The translations under genes were made by a program, and so were the position numbers. The notes under the pieces were generated by a model. The model was given only the letters and a program-made list of their open reading frames with translations, had not been told where the DNA came from and did not search any database. 64,000 nucleotides of DNA from Gnetum montanum (taxonomy: Eukaryota > Streptophyta > Gnetopsida > Gnetales > Gnetaceae): assembly GCA_015680685.1 (NCBI GenBank), contig MNCI01003660.1:1257449-1321448 (forward strand). Reading direction: 5' to 3'. This document shows positions 47,805 through 58,647 of this stretch, one piece after another. Each line of letters starts with the position of its first letter. Positions within the stretch are counted from its first letter, which is position 1.

Positions 47805-50800
47805 TCATAGGTCATCTTCACCTGCATCGTTTCCTTCTGCATCATTTCCTCCTGCATTGTTTCCTTCTGCATCGCCTTTCTCTACATCACCTTCTTCCGG
47901 TTCATTGTTTCTACCCTCTGAGGGTCTTGTGCCTTCATCCAAAATCTGTATTGTAAAAAAAATGAAGTAGTCAACTAGAGTTACACGTAAACGCTAGAAA
48001 AACATCAACTTTTGCATAGTAAAAAGTGACTAACCCAAGATCGCCTCACGTCTATCTCAGGGGGTATGCGATCCAATCCGATCCTGAGGCGGTGCTAAAC
48101 CTCTTCCTCTATGATATCCACCTAGTGCCTATCACTTAATTCAGTGTTTGCAGCAACTTTCTCCTTTTCGATGGTGGTCCATCTCGGTGGTCCCGGAGAA
48201 AAGGAGGCAATAGTGGTCTTACATGTGGGAAAATCCACTTCCCATTCAGGTGATTCATTGACCATCACTTGCTCCATGAACTTGTTATAAGCTTCAGAAG
48301 TTCCAATAGAATTCAGGAATGCTTCATAGGTAAACACCTTCACTGAAGCATCCTGGTATTGTTTGCAGTAGGTGGCACATTCTATTTTATATATATGTTT
48401 ATGGTTTTCTTGGGACTACCCCCACTCGTAAACCCTTGCACTGTAATCTTTTCAGTCCTAGTTCTTCTAAGCCAACAAGTCCATCTGCATCCATTGTTCA
48501 ATTATCTCCCAGGTGGCCTCGTTGTTGTGTCGCACGACCATCTAGTATCTAGCATAATCTATGATAGCCATGCGTCAACTGTCATCATTGGTATCACGAG
48601 CTAGGAGGAATTTGTTCCTAGAACGGAGGTCTTCCACCTCAATGATCAGGTCAGCCTTCTCTTTATCCATCCTTTGGACCTGTTTCCATAGGTCTTCATT
48701 CACGTGCCTACATTCCCACAAGGAGCACCTTGAGTGCAAAGTGCATTTACCAACCTCGTTATATACGTGACAGGGCACCTCGATCACTTCGAGTGGGAAC
48801 ATGGGCACGATGTCAACCTTCAATGCCTATTTTGGGTCCCACTTGAGACGAGAAGTTATTGACCACGCAAAAAAAAATGCATTAGTCACACTAGCATAGC
48901 AAAGTTAGCAACTCAAGAAGTTTAGCGTAGCAAGTCAAATGCCTAGTGTAGCTACTTCACTTACCCACTTCCGAATTGACCTATTTGAGATAGCTGATCA
49001 TCTCATCGATGACCCCTTGTATGAATGTAAGTTTGTCAGGGGTCTTGACCCATGGTTCCAGGTGGATTAAGGAAGGTCCTGCAGTGTTAACAGTGGTGTC
49101 TGCCACACAACCAAACGTGTCAGCCATAACCAAGATGGACTACAGTAAAGGTGATGAGTAACACAAAACGACAGTGTAAGGGCTCCTACACAGAAAATCC
49201 TCGGGGGTGATAATGGGGGGATCACCCATCGACATTTTGTTGAATATATGGTCAAACTCACTAGCATCTAATTGTAGCTCCCCTCTTTGCTAGCTTAACA
49301 CTATGGCAGCATCCTCTGCATTCCTCGACTCCCCCAATGCTGAACTGCATTTAGCAAAGAGATCAGTAATAGATGTCCCTTCCTAGTTGACACAGGTTTC
49401 CTCTTTATTTGCTGGGGCCTATTTTTTTTAAGGCACCAGCATCTTCCTCATCTATAGGAGACTCCTCCTCATCGGCAAAAATGTCCCCCTCTTCAATAGG
49501 AGGGTTTTCCTTATCAACAGGAGCCCCTTTCTTTGTGATGGGGGTTCCTTTTTCTCTCTTGACTGGGGCCCTTTCCTCTATGGTAGGGGCCTCTGCATCT
49601 TTATTAGCTACCCCCATCTTAGGGGCCGAAACCTCTTTGTCATCTTCTTCTTCTTCTTCTTCTTCTTCCTCTAGTAGCAAAATATATTTACATTAGTTTA
49701 TAGCAAGTTAACTTGAAATAGGTGCTACGCTATGCTACGTTGCCTAGCGTAGTAGGTATTAACCAAATAAGCCAAGAAACAAACACGGAGCAAAGCATTT
49801 ACCAATGGGGGGATGTATCCTATGTAGCTTGAACCATAATTTTTGCCCCTCTTCTTCTTCTACACGGGGAGGTTCCTCAGTTGGACGAGACCTTTTTTGT
49901 TGCAACTTGGTGGCCACTGTCTCCATGATGACATGTTTCTCTTGTGATACCTACCTAGCTAGACCCTACCTGTAGTAGTAGGGGATGCATTGCCGACGCT
50001 GTCCTGGCCACAGAAGTTGTGGGCCACTCGATCCTTAGTCATCATAGAGAATGACTCCTCAATAGCCTCTAGGGGATCTTGGGCTTGGGTGGTCTAGAAG
50101 ACTTGGCAGATCCATGATTTGGAAATCTGGTTATGATCTTGCATAACCCAGACTCCATTCTCATGGACCACCAAGAATTTTGCAAAATGTCGCAAGTAGG
50201 CTATGTAAAAGGCATGATGCATGTTGAAATGGGACTTAGGCTTCATGTGAAGCTTGACCATTTTAGCTTGCAGACCTTTTCATAGATGCCTTGCCCAATT
50301 GTAATGGGCCCTATCTTCCATGACCTCTCTCATCACCCAAGCTTATTCAATCCCAATAATCTTTCCTTGGGAAAGTAGCTTGGGGAAAGCATGTCCTTGG
50401 CTACCTTTAAATTGACCTTCTTCATAAGGATCCCCTTTCGTCCTTTTACGACCCCTAGCCACTCCTCAATGTTGCCCTGATGGTTTGCCTCTTTCTTGGT
50501 CTTTGCCCCTATGAGGAGACCATCAGCAGGGACACCAAAGAGGTCCACGAATAGTTGGTCATTGATTTTAAGGACCACCTGCACACAGTGTACATGTGTG
50601 TGGAAGTGGTCTACCATTTCAGAAAAGGAGTCAGCTAGGACGAGCATCTTAGCAGCTGGGACACTTGGGTTCATGGCCAAGAACAAATCCATGAGCCCAG
50701 CATCCTGAAGATGCTTGGTCAGTAATTCTGAGATCCCGTTACAAAGCTAGTTTCGGTCTCATCTATCTCTCCATACTTGAAGTAGATGTTGGCCTCTTGA

Positions 50801-51768
50801 TGCCCAGAGGTGATCACCACCACCTCCTGGGAATTTTTTACCATTGTAGCAATTTGCACAAAAAACACAGAAAAGAAAAAAAAAACTTAAACAAAGCTGA
50901 AATAGCAAAAAAAAAAAAGGAGCAACACTCGAACATGCAAGCAACTCATATTTTAGCTTACCAACTTTAAACGATGACGGGAATGGGATAGGATCCACCA
51001 ATACAACTTTAACGGTGATCAATTTAAAGGGTGCCCAACCCCCATCTAACCAACTGAACTCCTTGCATTTGTCATAGAGTTGGGAGTACCGAGTTGGGTA
51101 GGTTTGGTACTCACCCTTGCATTGGCCTATCACACTTGCATGAATATTCTCAGCAGAAGAAAACTCTCGTAGCTCCATCTATGCCAAAGCCAACACATCC
51201 GTATCACTGTGAAGCCCATTCTTGTTGATAAAAAACCTGGTAATAAAAATACATGGTTAACATTTACCTAGCATAGCAAGAATTGCGTAACATAATGGAA
51301 TATGTTAATAAAACTCACCTGTCAGCACAATAAACGGTTCCTGGTGGGTTTTGAAAACAAGTTCTCATATGGCACGCAATGAACAAAGTGTTGTATGGAT
51401 GGTAGCAATTATATTCAAGTATCTCCCAGATCCAAGTCAGATGCCTTAAACTTTTCGGACACTAACTGGATCCCTCTTCCTACCTGCTCCTAATTGATCC
51501 ATTCGTCAAAAATCTTAGAATACCTCGATTTACCGCAGGTAACATGGTTTCTATTATTATGACAGCTACCTCCTCCGACAAGTGTGACCAAATGATCACA
51601 CTAAAGCATTGGAGGAGAAATTGCAGGAAGTCCCGTGCTCCTTCTAGAAACCAGAACGCCTGCTACCCCACACGTGCATGGGGTGGAGGAACGTTGGCCA
51701 CTAGTTTGCTTATGTAGCACAGGACCCCTAAAATTTCAAAGACAATTAAGATTGGCTTTAGCGCCACC
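47805..51768 (-). pseudogene. Antisense multi-exon gene inside element E, with NIF/HAD-like domain
   Basis: On the minus strand at least six coding blocks are separated by GT-AG introns. Approximate exons: 51319-51768, 50962-51236, 49801-50826, 48965-49670, 48035-48841, 47805-47945. Clear introns are 51237-51318 (CAG|GTGAGT...TTACCAG), 49671-49800, 48842-48964 (GG|GTAAGT) and 47946-48034 (...TTACAATACAG). Exon 1 resembles a NIF/FCP1 HAD phosphatase: KPILIVFEILGVL (motif I, catalytic Asp replaced), DFLQFLLQCFSVIIWS, and YNTLFI with NPPGTVY running across the first splice into FFINKNG. Exon 3 has NDQLFVDLFGVPADG, which I do not recognise; exon 4 begins with a Glu run; exon 5 has a Lys/Glu-rich coiled stretch; exon 6 ends in GNDAEGN repeats before a stop at 47805. 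Stops and frame changes (one at an A8 run near 49425) show decay. Function is unknown; host gene capture is likely. Confidence 0.6.
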
Positions 51769-51781
51769 CTGCACAACACAA

Positions 51782-52375
51782 TGGCAAATGTTAGCATCAT
51801 GTTCGAGCAGAATTCGCAATACCGTAGTAGAAATAGCAGTTAGCAGATAATGTAGCATGATTCTCTCCATGCATGTAGCTTAGCAGAAAACATGAAGGCA
51901 ATAGTGTAGCAAAATTAACCTAGTGTAGTAATGAAAAATTAAACACAAATCTTTTGACAAGAAGGAATTCAATGCGCTTCACCAATTTTAGAAAATCTTC
52001 TACCTAACAACATGATTTGCAATATGCTGTGATAGACACGTGTTACACTGTCACATCACACACATGAGTAAACCCTCTTGAGGGTTGTAAGCTACACTAT
52101 CTGCATGCTGACTTGCTAAAATCGCCTAAGCTTCTACAGCAAGGCAGCCACAGAAATGGCGGTCTAGGCAACATTGCATGCAACCTCAACATAGCATCTA
52201 TACATCCATCACGGTTGAATCGATAACAATGACGGTGTAATGCCAAAATGATAACAAAACGATGATAGAAAACATAGATTGCATAACAAAAATTTCAGAA
52301 AATAAGAAAAAAAATAGTGAAAGTAAAAGCCATAACCACAGCATAGAAAAATGAAAGAAAGCATAGTAGCCTACC
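51782..52375 (-). other. Putative first intron of the antisense gene
   Basis: No coding signal. It contains TAGCGTAG-type motifs (for example at 51893-51930) of the kind found in the E LTRs and in other introns of this gene. Confidence 0.25.
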
Positions 52376-52570
52376 AGGCCATTGGTGTCTCCTCTCGCAC
52401 CACAATGCACGCCTACGATACACATCCCAAGGTCTCATTTACTTTGTCCACCTTGGCAAGTGCTAGGTGCTTGCGTTCTTTCTTGAGAGCCATCATTTCG
52501 TTTGCCGATTCTGTCTTGACTGCTATGCTTAATCGCCTTGCTCCTTCTTAGCACAATCACTCTACGCTCT
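52376..52570 (-). pseudogene. Possible upstream exon of the antisense gene
   Basis: On the minus strand a frame reads MMALKKERKHLALAKVD followed by a TAG and VREETPMAW, then a donor-like CTG|GTAGGC. It lies about 600 bases upstream of the first clear exon, whose acceptor is TTGTGTTGTGCAG at 51769-51781. The assignment rests on position and the donor only. Confidence 0.25.
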
Positions 52571-52797
52571 GGATGTGGGCTCTGCGCTATTATGATGAAA
52601 ATGACAAGTTTACTGGGGGTAAGTCCCTATTTTTAGCCAAAGCGGTGAAAACAAAACTTATCATTCTCTCTCCCCAATTAATGCGGGATGTTCTGTATAG
52701 CGTAGCATGCTTACCATAGCATAGTAGCATAGTTTGCATTATGGTAGGTGGGCCTGACCGAAAACTTCTACCCACCTTAAACTAGCTGTTCACCTTC

Positions 52798-53275
52798 GTA
52801 GCTTCAACGTTACTGGTTTACAAAGACTTTAAACAAGCACTTCCAATGCATAGTTTCAAATCTCGTTAGCAGTCTACAAAGACCTTAAACTAATGCTTTC
52901 TAATTTCGCTAGTTTAGCTTGTTAGTAGTCTGTAATGACCTTAAACTAACAACTTTGATCTTTTGCATTTTAGTGGTCGGCAAAGACCTCAAACTAGCAA
53001 TCCTAACTCATATAGCTTCAATCTCATTAGCGTTCCGCAAAGACCTTAAATTAGAAATCTTAGCTCATAGCCTCTATCATGTTAGTAGTCCACAAGGACC
53101 TTAAACTATCACTTCTAACACATTGCTTCGATCTCATTAGCAATCCACAAAGACCTTAAACTAATACTTTTGATTTACAAATCTAACCCTTTAGCAGTCC
53201 ACAAAGACCTTAAACTAGCAGCTTTACGCTTTTGCATCCAAGTAGTCTGCTATGACTTTAAATTGGCAGGTTGCA
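52798..53275 (+). repeat. Minisatellite 2 of element E
   Basis: About eight or nine imperfect units of roughly 50-60 bases with the core CAAAGACCTTAAACTA and a second conserved phrase ATCTCRTTAGCAGTC. It sits between the 5' side of the antisense gene and the RT domain. Confidence 0.85.
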
Positions 53276-53419
53276 AATTTTGCATCATAATTTATAATTG
53301 TTTTAAATGTTTGCGTCTCTTTGCTACTTTACAAATGTTTCTATGCACTATTGCTACAAACAGGTATCCCTTGACTAGGCATTTATCTTATTGTGGTAGG
53401 TTGAACGAAAATGGCAATG

Positions 53420-54700
53420 AATCATGATCTCTCTTGATCTTTAGCTTTAACAGGTCCACACGGCGAGCTTGTGAGACAACTAAATCCAAATTTGATATAC
53501 TGGGAATCATCCACAAATAGCATAGTAGCATCCTTAGAAACAACCCTAGACTGGCCCGAACATCTAGTACAAGCCCTAGATTTAGATGCCGAGGATGTAA
53601 CTGAGGACCCTCTCATTGAAATGCCTATGACCACTTCCAGGGGGGAAATAAAAATGTTGAAACTTAGCTTCCTCATAGATTCATAGATGCATAAAGATGT
53701 AGCCAAAATTATGCAAGATAACATTGAAGTCTTCGCATGGTCATACAATGACATGCCAGGTTTAGATCCGAGGCTAAAATAGCACAACATTTTCTTAGAC
53801 CCACGCATGAAAGTAGCTAAGTAGAAGGCTCGCAAGGTTAAACCAAAGATCACACTAGCCTTACAGGATGAAATCACCAAGCTGTATTGGGTTAGTTTCA
53901 TTTTAGAAGTTGATTACTCGGAATGGGTGTCTAACATCATTGTAGTCTCTAAGAAAAAGGGAGGAATACGAATCTGTATAGACTTCTAGGATTTGAACAA
54001 AGCAACGATCAAAGATGGCTTTCCACTTCCAAGTATCGATCAACTCATCGACACTACGGCTAGTCATGCTCTATTATCGTTCATGGATGGTTTCTCTAGC
54101 TACAACCAAATTCACATCAACCCAGAGCATCAGTTAACAACAACCTTCATGACCCCATGGGATACCTTTTGTTACACTATGATGCCTTTTGGGCTCAAGA
54201 ACACTAGAGCAACCTACCAGAGAGCCATGACTTACATCTTTATCAACTACATCCTAGAAATGTTGAACGACTACGTGGATGATATAGTGGTCAAATCTAA
54301 AGAGGCCGCTGATCATCCCAACGATCTAGGTGTAGTCTTCAAACATTGCCAGATGCATGATTTATGCCTTAACCCAAAAAAGTATGTTTTCAGGGTGAGA
54401 ACTGAACACATGTTAGGTTTTGTAGCATCAGAGGCTGGAATACGGGTGGACCCTAACAAAGTTAATGTCATCGTAAATTTAGCACCTCCTACAAACCTTA
54501 AAGAATTACACGGGTTATAAGGTAGAGTACAGTTCATTAGAAGGTTTATAGAAAAGTTGATTGACAAGTTACACCCCATGCAAAATTTACTGAAAAAAGG
54601 GATTAACTTCGAATGGACAGCGTAATGCCAACAAGCCTTCGATGATTTGAAGGAAGAGCTTTTACACCTTCCAACTGTTTACCCACCATAGAGGGATAAG
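53420..54700 (+). pseudogene. Element E reverse transcriptase (Tat-like)
   Basis: One frame carries the linker (GEIKMLKLSFLI at 53645, then VFAWSYNDMPGLDP near 53730), the fingers (KKKGGIRICIDF near 53955), FMDGFSSYNQI near 54080, and the catalytic loop NDYVDDIVVKS near 54270 with both Asp present. After that come LNPKKYVFRV and RFIEKLIDKLHPM. The longest open piece is 53993-54520 (175 codons). Stops, mainly TAG (for example after ICIDF), interrupt the frame but no frameshift is seen until about 54915. The YVDD site is intact, but full-length translation is not possible. Confidence 0.85.
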
Positions 54701-54985
54701 CCTTTCTTCATCTACCTTACCACCTCAGACACGTCTATCGCAGCACCGTTATGTCAGAGATGAGATGACGGCTCCAAGATTCTAGTGTATTATCTAAGTC
54801 ATGCATTGGTAGCATATGAGGCAAGATATAATGAGGTGGAGAGAAACTGCCTTGCCTTAGTGTTTGCATTAAAGAAATGGAGGCACTACCTGTTCTGTAG
54901 CAAGATTAACATCATTTTGCAAAAGCAACATACTCCAGGCTATCATAAACAACATATATGAAAGCAGCAGGATAGCCTAGTGGAA
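54701..54985 (+). pseudogene. Element E RNase H
   Basis: Residues near 54700-54900 (KPFFIYLTTSDTS, YEARYNEVERNCLALVFALKKWRHYL) show the standard Ty3 RNase H domain following RT. A frame change occurs at about 54915 and the C-terminal part is lost or out of frame. Confidence 0.7.
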
Positions 54986-54999
54986 AGAAATAACAACAA

Positions 55000-55600
55000 A
55001 ATTCGATTTGCATTATGTGAGCCAATCATCGACGAAGGGTCAAGCTATAGCAACGCAACTTACGACCTTAGCCATCGATGACCAAGTAATCATAGATCTT
55101 GAATTCCCTAATGAGCATGTTAGCACTATCAACACCATCCCGTCACATCTTGAGGCTACTCTACATTTCGACAGTGCCTCGACCACACGAGGAGGTAGTG
55201 CAGCTATCATCATTACGTTCCCCTCTAGGGAAATGCAACCTTTTTCTTACCATTTTGTGTTCCTTTGTACAAACAGCGTGGTAGAGTATAAGGGGTTACT
55301 CAGGGGCCTCTTAGTAGCCCAAGCATTGAACATTTAACACCTGGCGATTCGCGGGGATTCACAACTCGTTACGAATCAAATCACCGAGATCTATGCCTGT
55401 AAGGCTACACACGTACAACCCTACTGCGACTTAGTGAAAAGTTTTCTCAAATAGTTTGTAGTGGCGAATATGCAACACATGCTACGTAACGAAAACATCA
55501 TAGTAGATGCCCTAACCACCCTAGCATTAAATGTGCCACCACACCTATTCACAAGTTTGCCAGCTTCGATTACCATGTAGCCTTTGTTAGCGTTGTGGAC
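55000..55600 (+). pseudogene. Element E second (archaeal-type) RNase H
   Basis: It is in a different frame from RT. The 109-codon frame 55008-55337 contains HFDSASTTRGGSAAIII (the FDGA-type start), then TNSVVEYKGLLRGL near 55275 with the conserved Glu. The sequence continues with LAIRGDSQLVTNQI near 55345 and ends near VDAL. A second RNase H after the first is a hallmark of the Tat lineage. It is broken by a stop at 55336 and others. Confidence 0.75.
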
Positions 55601-56852
55601 ACCCAGGAGTGGTACGCCAACATTAAAGCCTACTTGCAACATGGAGAGCCCCCAAGCAGATTAACATCTACCCAGAGAGATGTGATCTGCAAACATGCTC
55701 GACAATATGTGCTCATGGGAGGCAATGCCTTATGCAAATGCTCCTATGATGGGATATTGCTGGCATGCGTAAATGAGGAGAAAGCGTAGAAAGTCATTAA
55801 TGAGGTACATGAGGGACTATGTGGTGGACACATTGCACCTAGGGCCATGGCTACAAAAATCAGATGCCTAGGATACTACTAGCCTCACATCGAGCGCAAT
55901 TGTCTAGCTAAAGTCAAGACTTGTGATACGTGCCAAAGATATTCAAATCTCATACACATTTCACCTACAGAGTTGCATTCAACGTAGATCAAGTGATCAT
56001 TCCAACAATGGGAACTAGACATCATATGACCTATTATGCCTAAGTCTTCCACAGGGCATAGCTTCATCATCACTACCACCGAGTATTTTACGAAGTGGGT
56101 GGAGGCTATTCCCCTAAGGAAAAATACATCCCAATAGGTTTTTCACTTCATCTTAGATAACATTATGACAAGGTTTGGGCTTCCAATGACTATTGTAACC
56201 AACAATGGGCCATAGTTTAGTAGTGCGGAAACCAAAACCTTCTGTAGCAATCTTGGCATAAGGCAATCATTCTCCTCGCTATACTATCCATAGGCAAATG
56301 GAAAAGCAAACGCTATGAACAAGTTCATCATCAACTTGCTCAAGAAAATTCTTAACAACAGTAAGAGGCAATGGCATGAGGAAATCCTTTATGTGCTATG
56401 GACTTACAAGATGACGTGTGGGACTGCGATAGGTAAGACACCTTATAGTCTTGTTTATGGATCTGAAGCGGTGTTTCCTCTTGAGTTGTAGGTACCGTCA
56501 CTTTGAATAATCCTATCGAATGTCATGAGCGAAGCCCAGAACAAAGAGTCAAGGATCATCAACCTCGACTCCATAGAGGAGGAGCGTACACAGACACTTG
56601 GTCACATAAAGCATTATCACAATAGGCAATGGAAGAAGCATCATGCAAACCCGCATCAACGACCAGTAAAGAAGGGAGACCTCATTCTTAAGGCTGTCTA
56701 TGAGCATGTGAACAAATTCTCAGCAAACTAGGAAGGTCCATTCATGGTCACAAAAGCCTATGGGAATGGGGCCTTCAAGCTTATAGACATGGAAGTCAAC
56801 GAGTTTGCGTATCCTGTAAATCATTCATACCTCAAGCCATACTACATCTGAT
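55601..56852 (+). pseudogene. Element E integrase
   Basis: The HHCC domain is visible (HEGLCGGH near 55810 and CDTCQR near 55920). The core has WELDIIGP near 56010, then TNNGP near 56200 where the usual SDNG Asp is Asn, and NGKANAMNK near 56300 where the catalytic Glu is lost. It is therefore probably inactive even apart from its stops. The C-terminal part (56525-56850) includes VKKGDLILKAV and ends with VNHSYLKPYYI before TGA at 56850. The stops are again often TAG. Confidence 0.8.
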
Positions 56853-56884
56853 GCATGAGCAAGATAAGAAAATGTTCGCAATGA

Positions 56885-57340
56885 CATAAAACTGGTAAAG
56901 GTAAGAAATCATCCGCTATGATGTAAAATTGGAAAAGCACGTCTGCTACAACATAAAATTGGCAAAGGTAAGCAATCATCCGCTACGATGTAAAACTAGT
57001 AAAGCTCGTATGCTATGACATAAAACTGGCAAAGGCAATCCACTATGACTATAAACTGGCACAGATTGTCCACCATGATGAAAAAATGGTAAAGCATGTC
57101 CACTACGATGTTAAACTGGCATAGATGGTCCACTACGACTTTAAACTGGCCTATCCACCATCTGCTACGACCTTAAACTAGCACTGCGGTTTGCTAGGAC
57201 CTTAAACTAGCACAACCACTGTCTGCTACGATGATAAACTAGCACTGTGGTCAGCTAGGACCTTAAACTAGCACACCACAGTTTGCTGAGACCTTAAACT
57301 AGCACATTAGATGGTCTACCAGGACCTTAAACTAGGTTCG
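56885..57340 (+). repeat. Minisatellite 3 of element E
   Basis: About 13-15 imperfect units of roughly 30-35 bases starting right after the integrase stop. The early units read CTATGATGTAAAATTGG; the later ones read CTACGACCTTAAACTAGCA, matching the core of minisatellite 2. Confidence 0.85.
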
Positions 57341-58647
57341 CAACACGTCCTCAACATGCATCACAACTCTACAAACAAGTGAGCGTGCACACCGCCAACA
57401 TGGGGTGGGGCATTGCAATTCCTGAATGCAGTTCATGATGCTAAGAAAACACCCTTGGAAATATGTGCAATGCCAGTACCCTTGGTATTTTGTTGATCCT
57501 TTGGAGATGTCATATGACATCTTGTTGACCTTTAGAAGCTACCGCTACCATAGTCCTTTGCCCTAGCAGTAGCTTCCATGGTCAATGCCTACTACTGGAG
57601 TTCTAGTAGTATTGTGGCCCAACCACAATGTTGCTATCCTCTAGCCCCCACCATCACCCGAGCCCAAAAGACATTCAACTGTTGGGTAGCCTATCTCATA
57701 GTTGAACTGTGTGATGTTTGCCTTGGGCGGGGATTCCTGAGCACTCGCATCACCACAATTCCTAGTTACCTCAGTGCCGACCTCTCCACATGGATGCTAC
57801 TAGAACTATTTCTGGCCTTTCTAGTTTGGACGTCGAATGGCTCAACAACAATGTTCATTATTCCAGCAGCATTCAAAGTAAGTAAGACCTTTGCCTTTGC
57901 TTTGCATCATGGTTTTTTCTTCTGTTTTTCTCTCTGTTGTGTTTGCAGGATACGTATTAGAGGGGTGTTAGTCAAAGGTGCATTTCACCATGGAGGCAGA
58001 ACACTACATCGTTCCAAGTTGGTCGTCCTGACTAGCTTAGCCAGTTCAGAGTGCATATCCTATCCTCCCCCTTAAGCTCCTTTACCTCATTCCTTACACC
58101 CATAATTCTCACTCTCACCTCTTTTACGAATTCTCCTAATGCTTGTAAAGCCCTCCCATATGCCCAACCATAAAGTCCATGATGCACGTAATGCAACTCA
58201 TTACATGGGAAGCATCTGTAGGCAGATTGAAGCTCCACATGGATGTAATGCAACTCATCTTGGGAAAGAAACGTCTATCCTACGACAAAGTTGTTTGCAA
58301 ATGTAAACGGTAGAATAGCAAAAGCTTGTGCAAAAAAAAATGTGCCTAAAAAGAATGGCACATAAGTTGTTTCACAATCATCCTCTCTAAGCATTCCAAC
58401 GAGAGGTCGAAGGTCAGCAAAAGCAAAGATGACCACGCAAACAACTCCAAGCATTTCGACGAGGGATTTTTATAAGTCTCATCTTTACCATTTTCCTAAA
58501 CCTTCTTCTCCCCCAAGTTTAACCTTTCCTCTTTCCTTGCATAACCTTTCCTCTTTCCCTCAAAAGCATCTTATCTTTCATGGTGTTTTTTATTCTTTGT
58601 CGACGTCTCTTAGGTCCATCCTCCAGATGTTGACAAAGAGGGACCAA
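57341..58647 (+). other. 3' region of element E, with possible small spliced ORF
   Basis: It contains a 165-codon plus-strand frame at 57578-58075 without recognisable motifs. Inside it is a good candidate intron, 57878-57948 (AAA|GTAAGT ... TGTTGTGTTTGCAG|GA). The overlapping minus frame 58032-58253 is not supported. The polypurine tract before the LTR is about 58632-58645 (ACAAAGAGGGACCA). Confidence 0.35.
58632..58647 (+). other. Polypurine tract of element E
   Basis: ACAAAGAGGGACCAA directly precedes the TGAAACACT start of the 3' LTR. Confidence 0.55.

Noticed and set aside
47755-47970. Ser/Pro-rich plus-strand open frame
   Set aside because: It is the shadow of the last antisense exon, whose minus frame has acidic repeats, a good acceptor and a terminal stop.
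49409-49696. Ser-rich plus-strand open frame
   Set aside because: It is the reverse shadow of the Glu-coding (TTC)n run in exon 4 of the antisense gene; the plus frame has no motif and crosses the splice acceptor.
53420-56852. Endogenous pararetrovirus
   Set aside because: Integrase, LTRs, target duplication and a second RNase H are present, which fit a Ty3/gypsy Tat element and not a caulimovirid.
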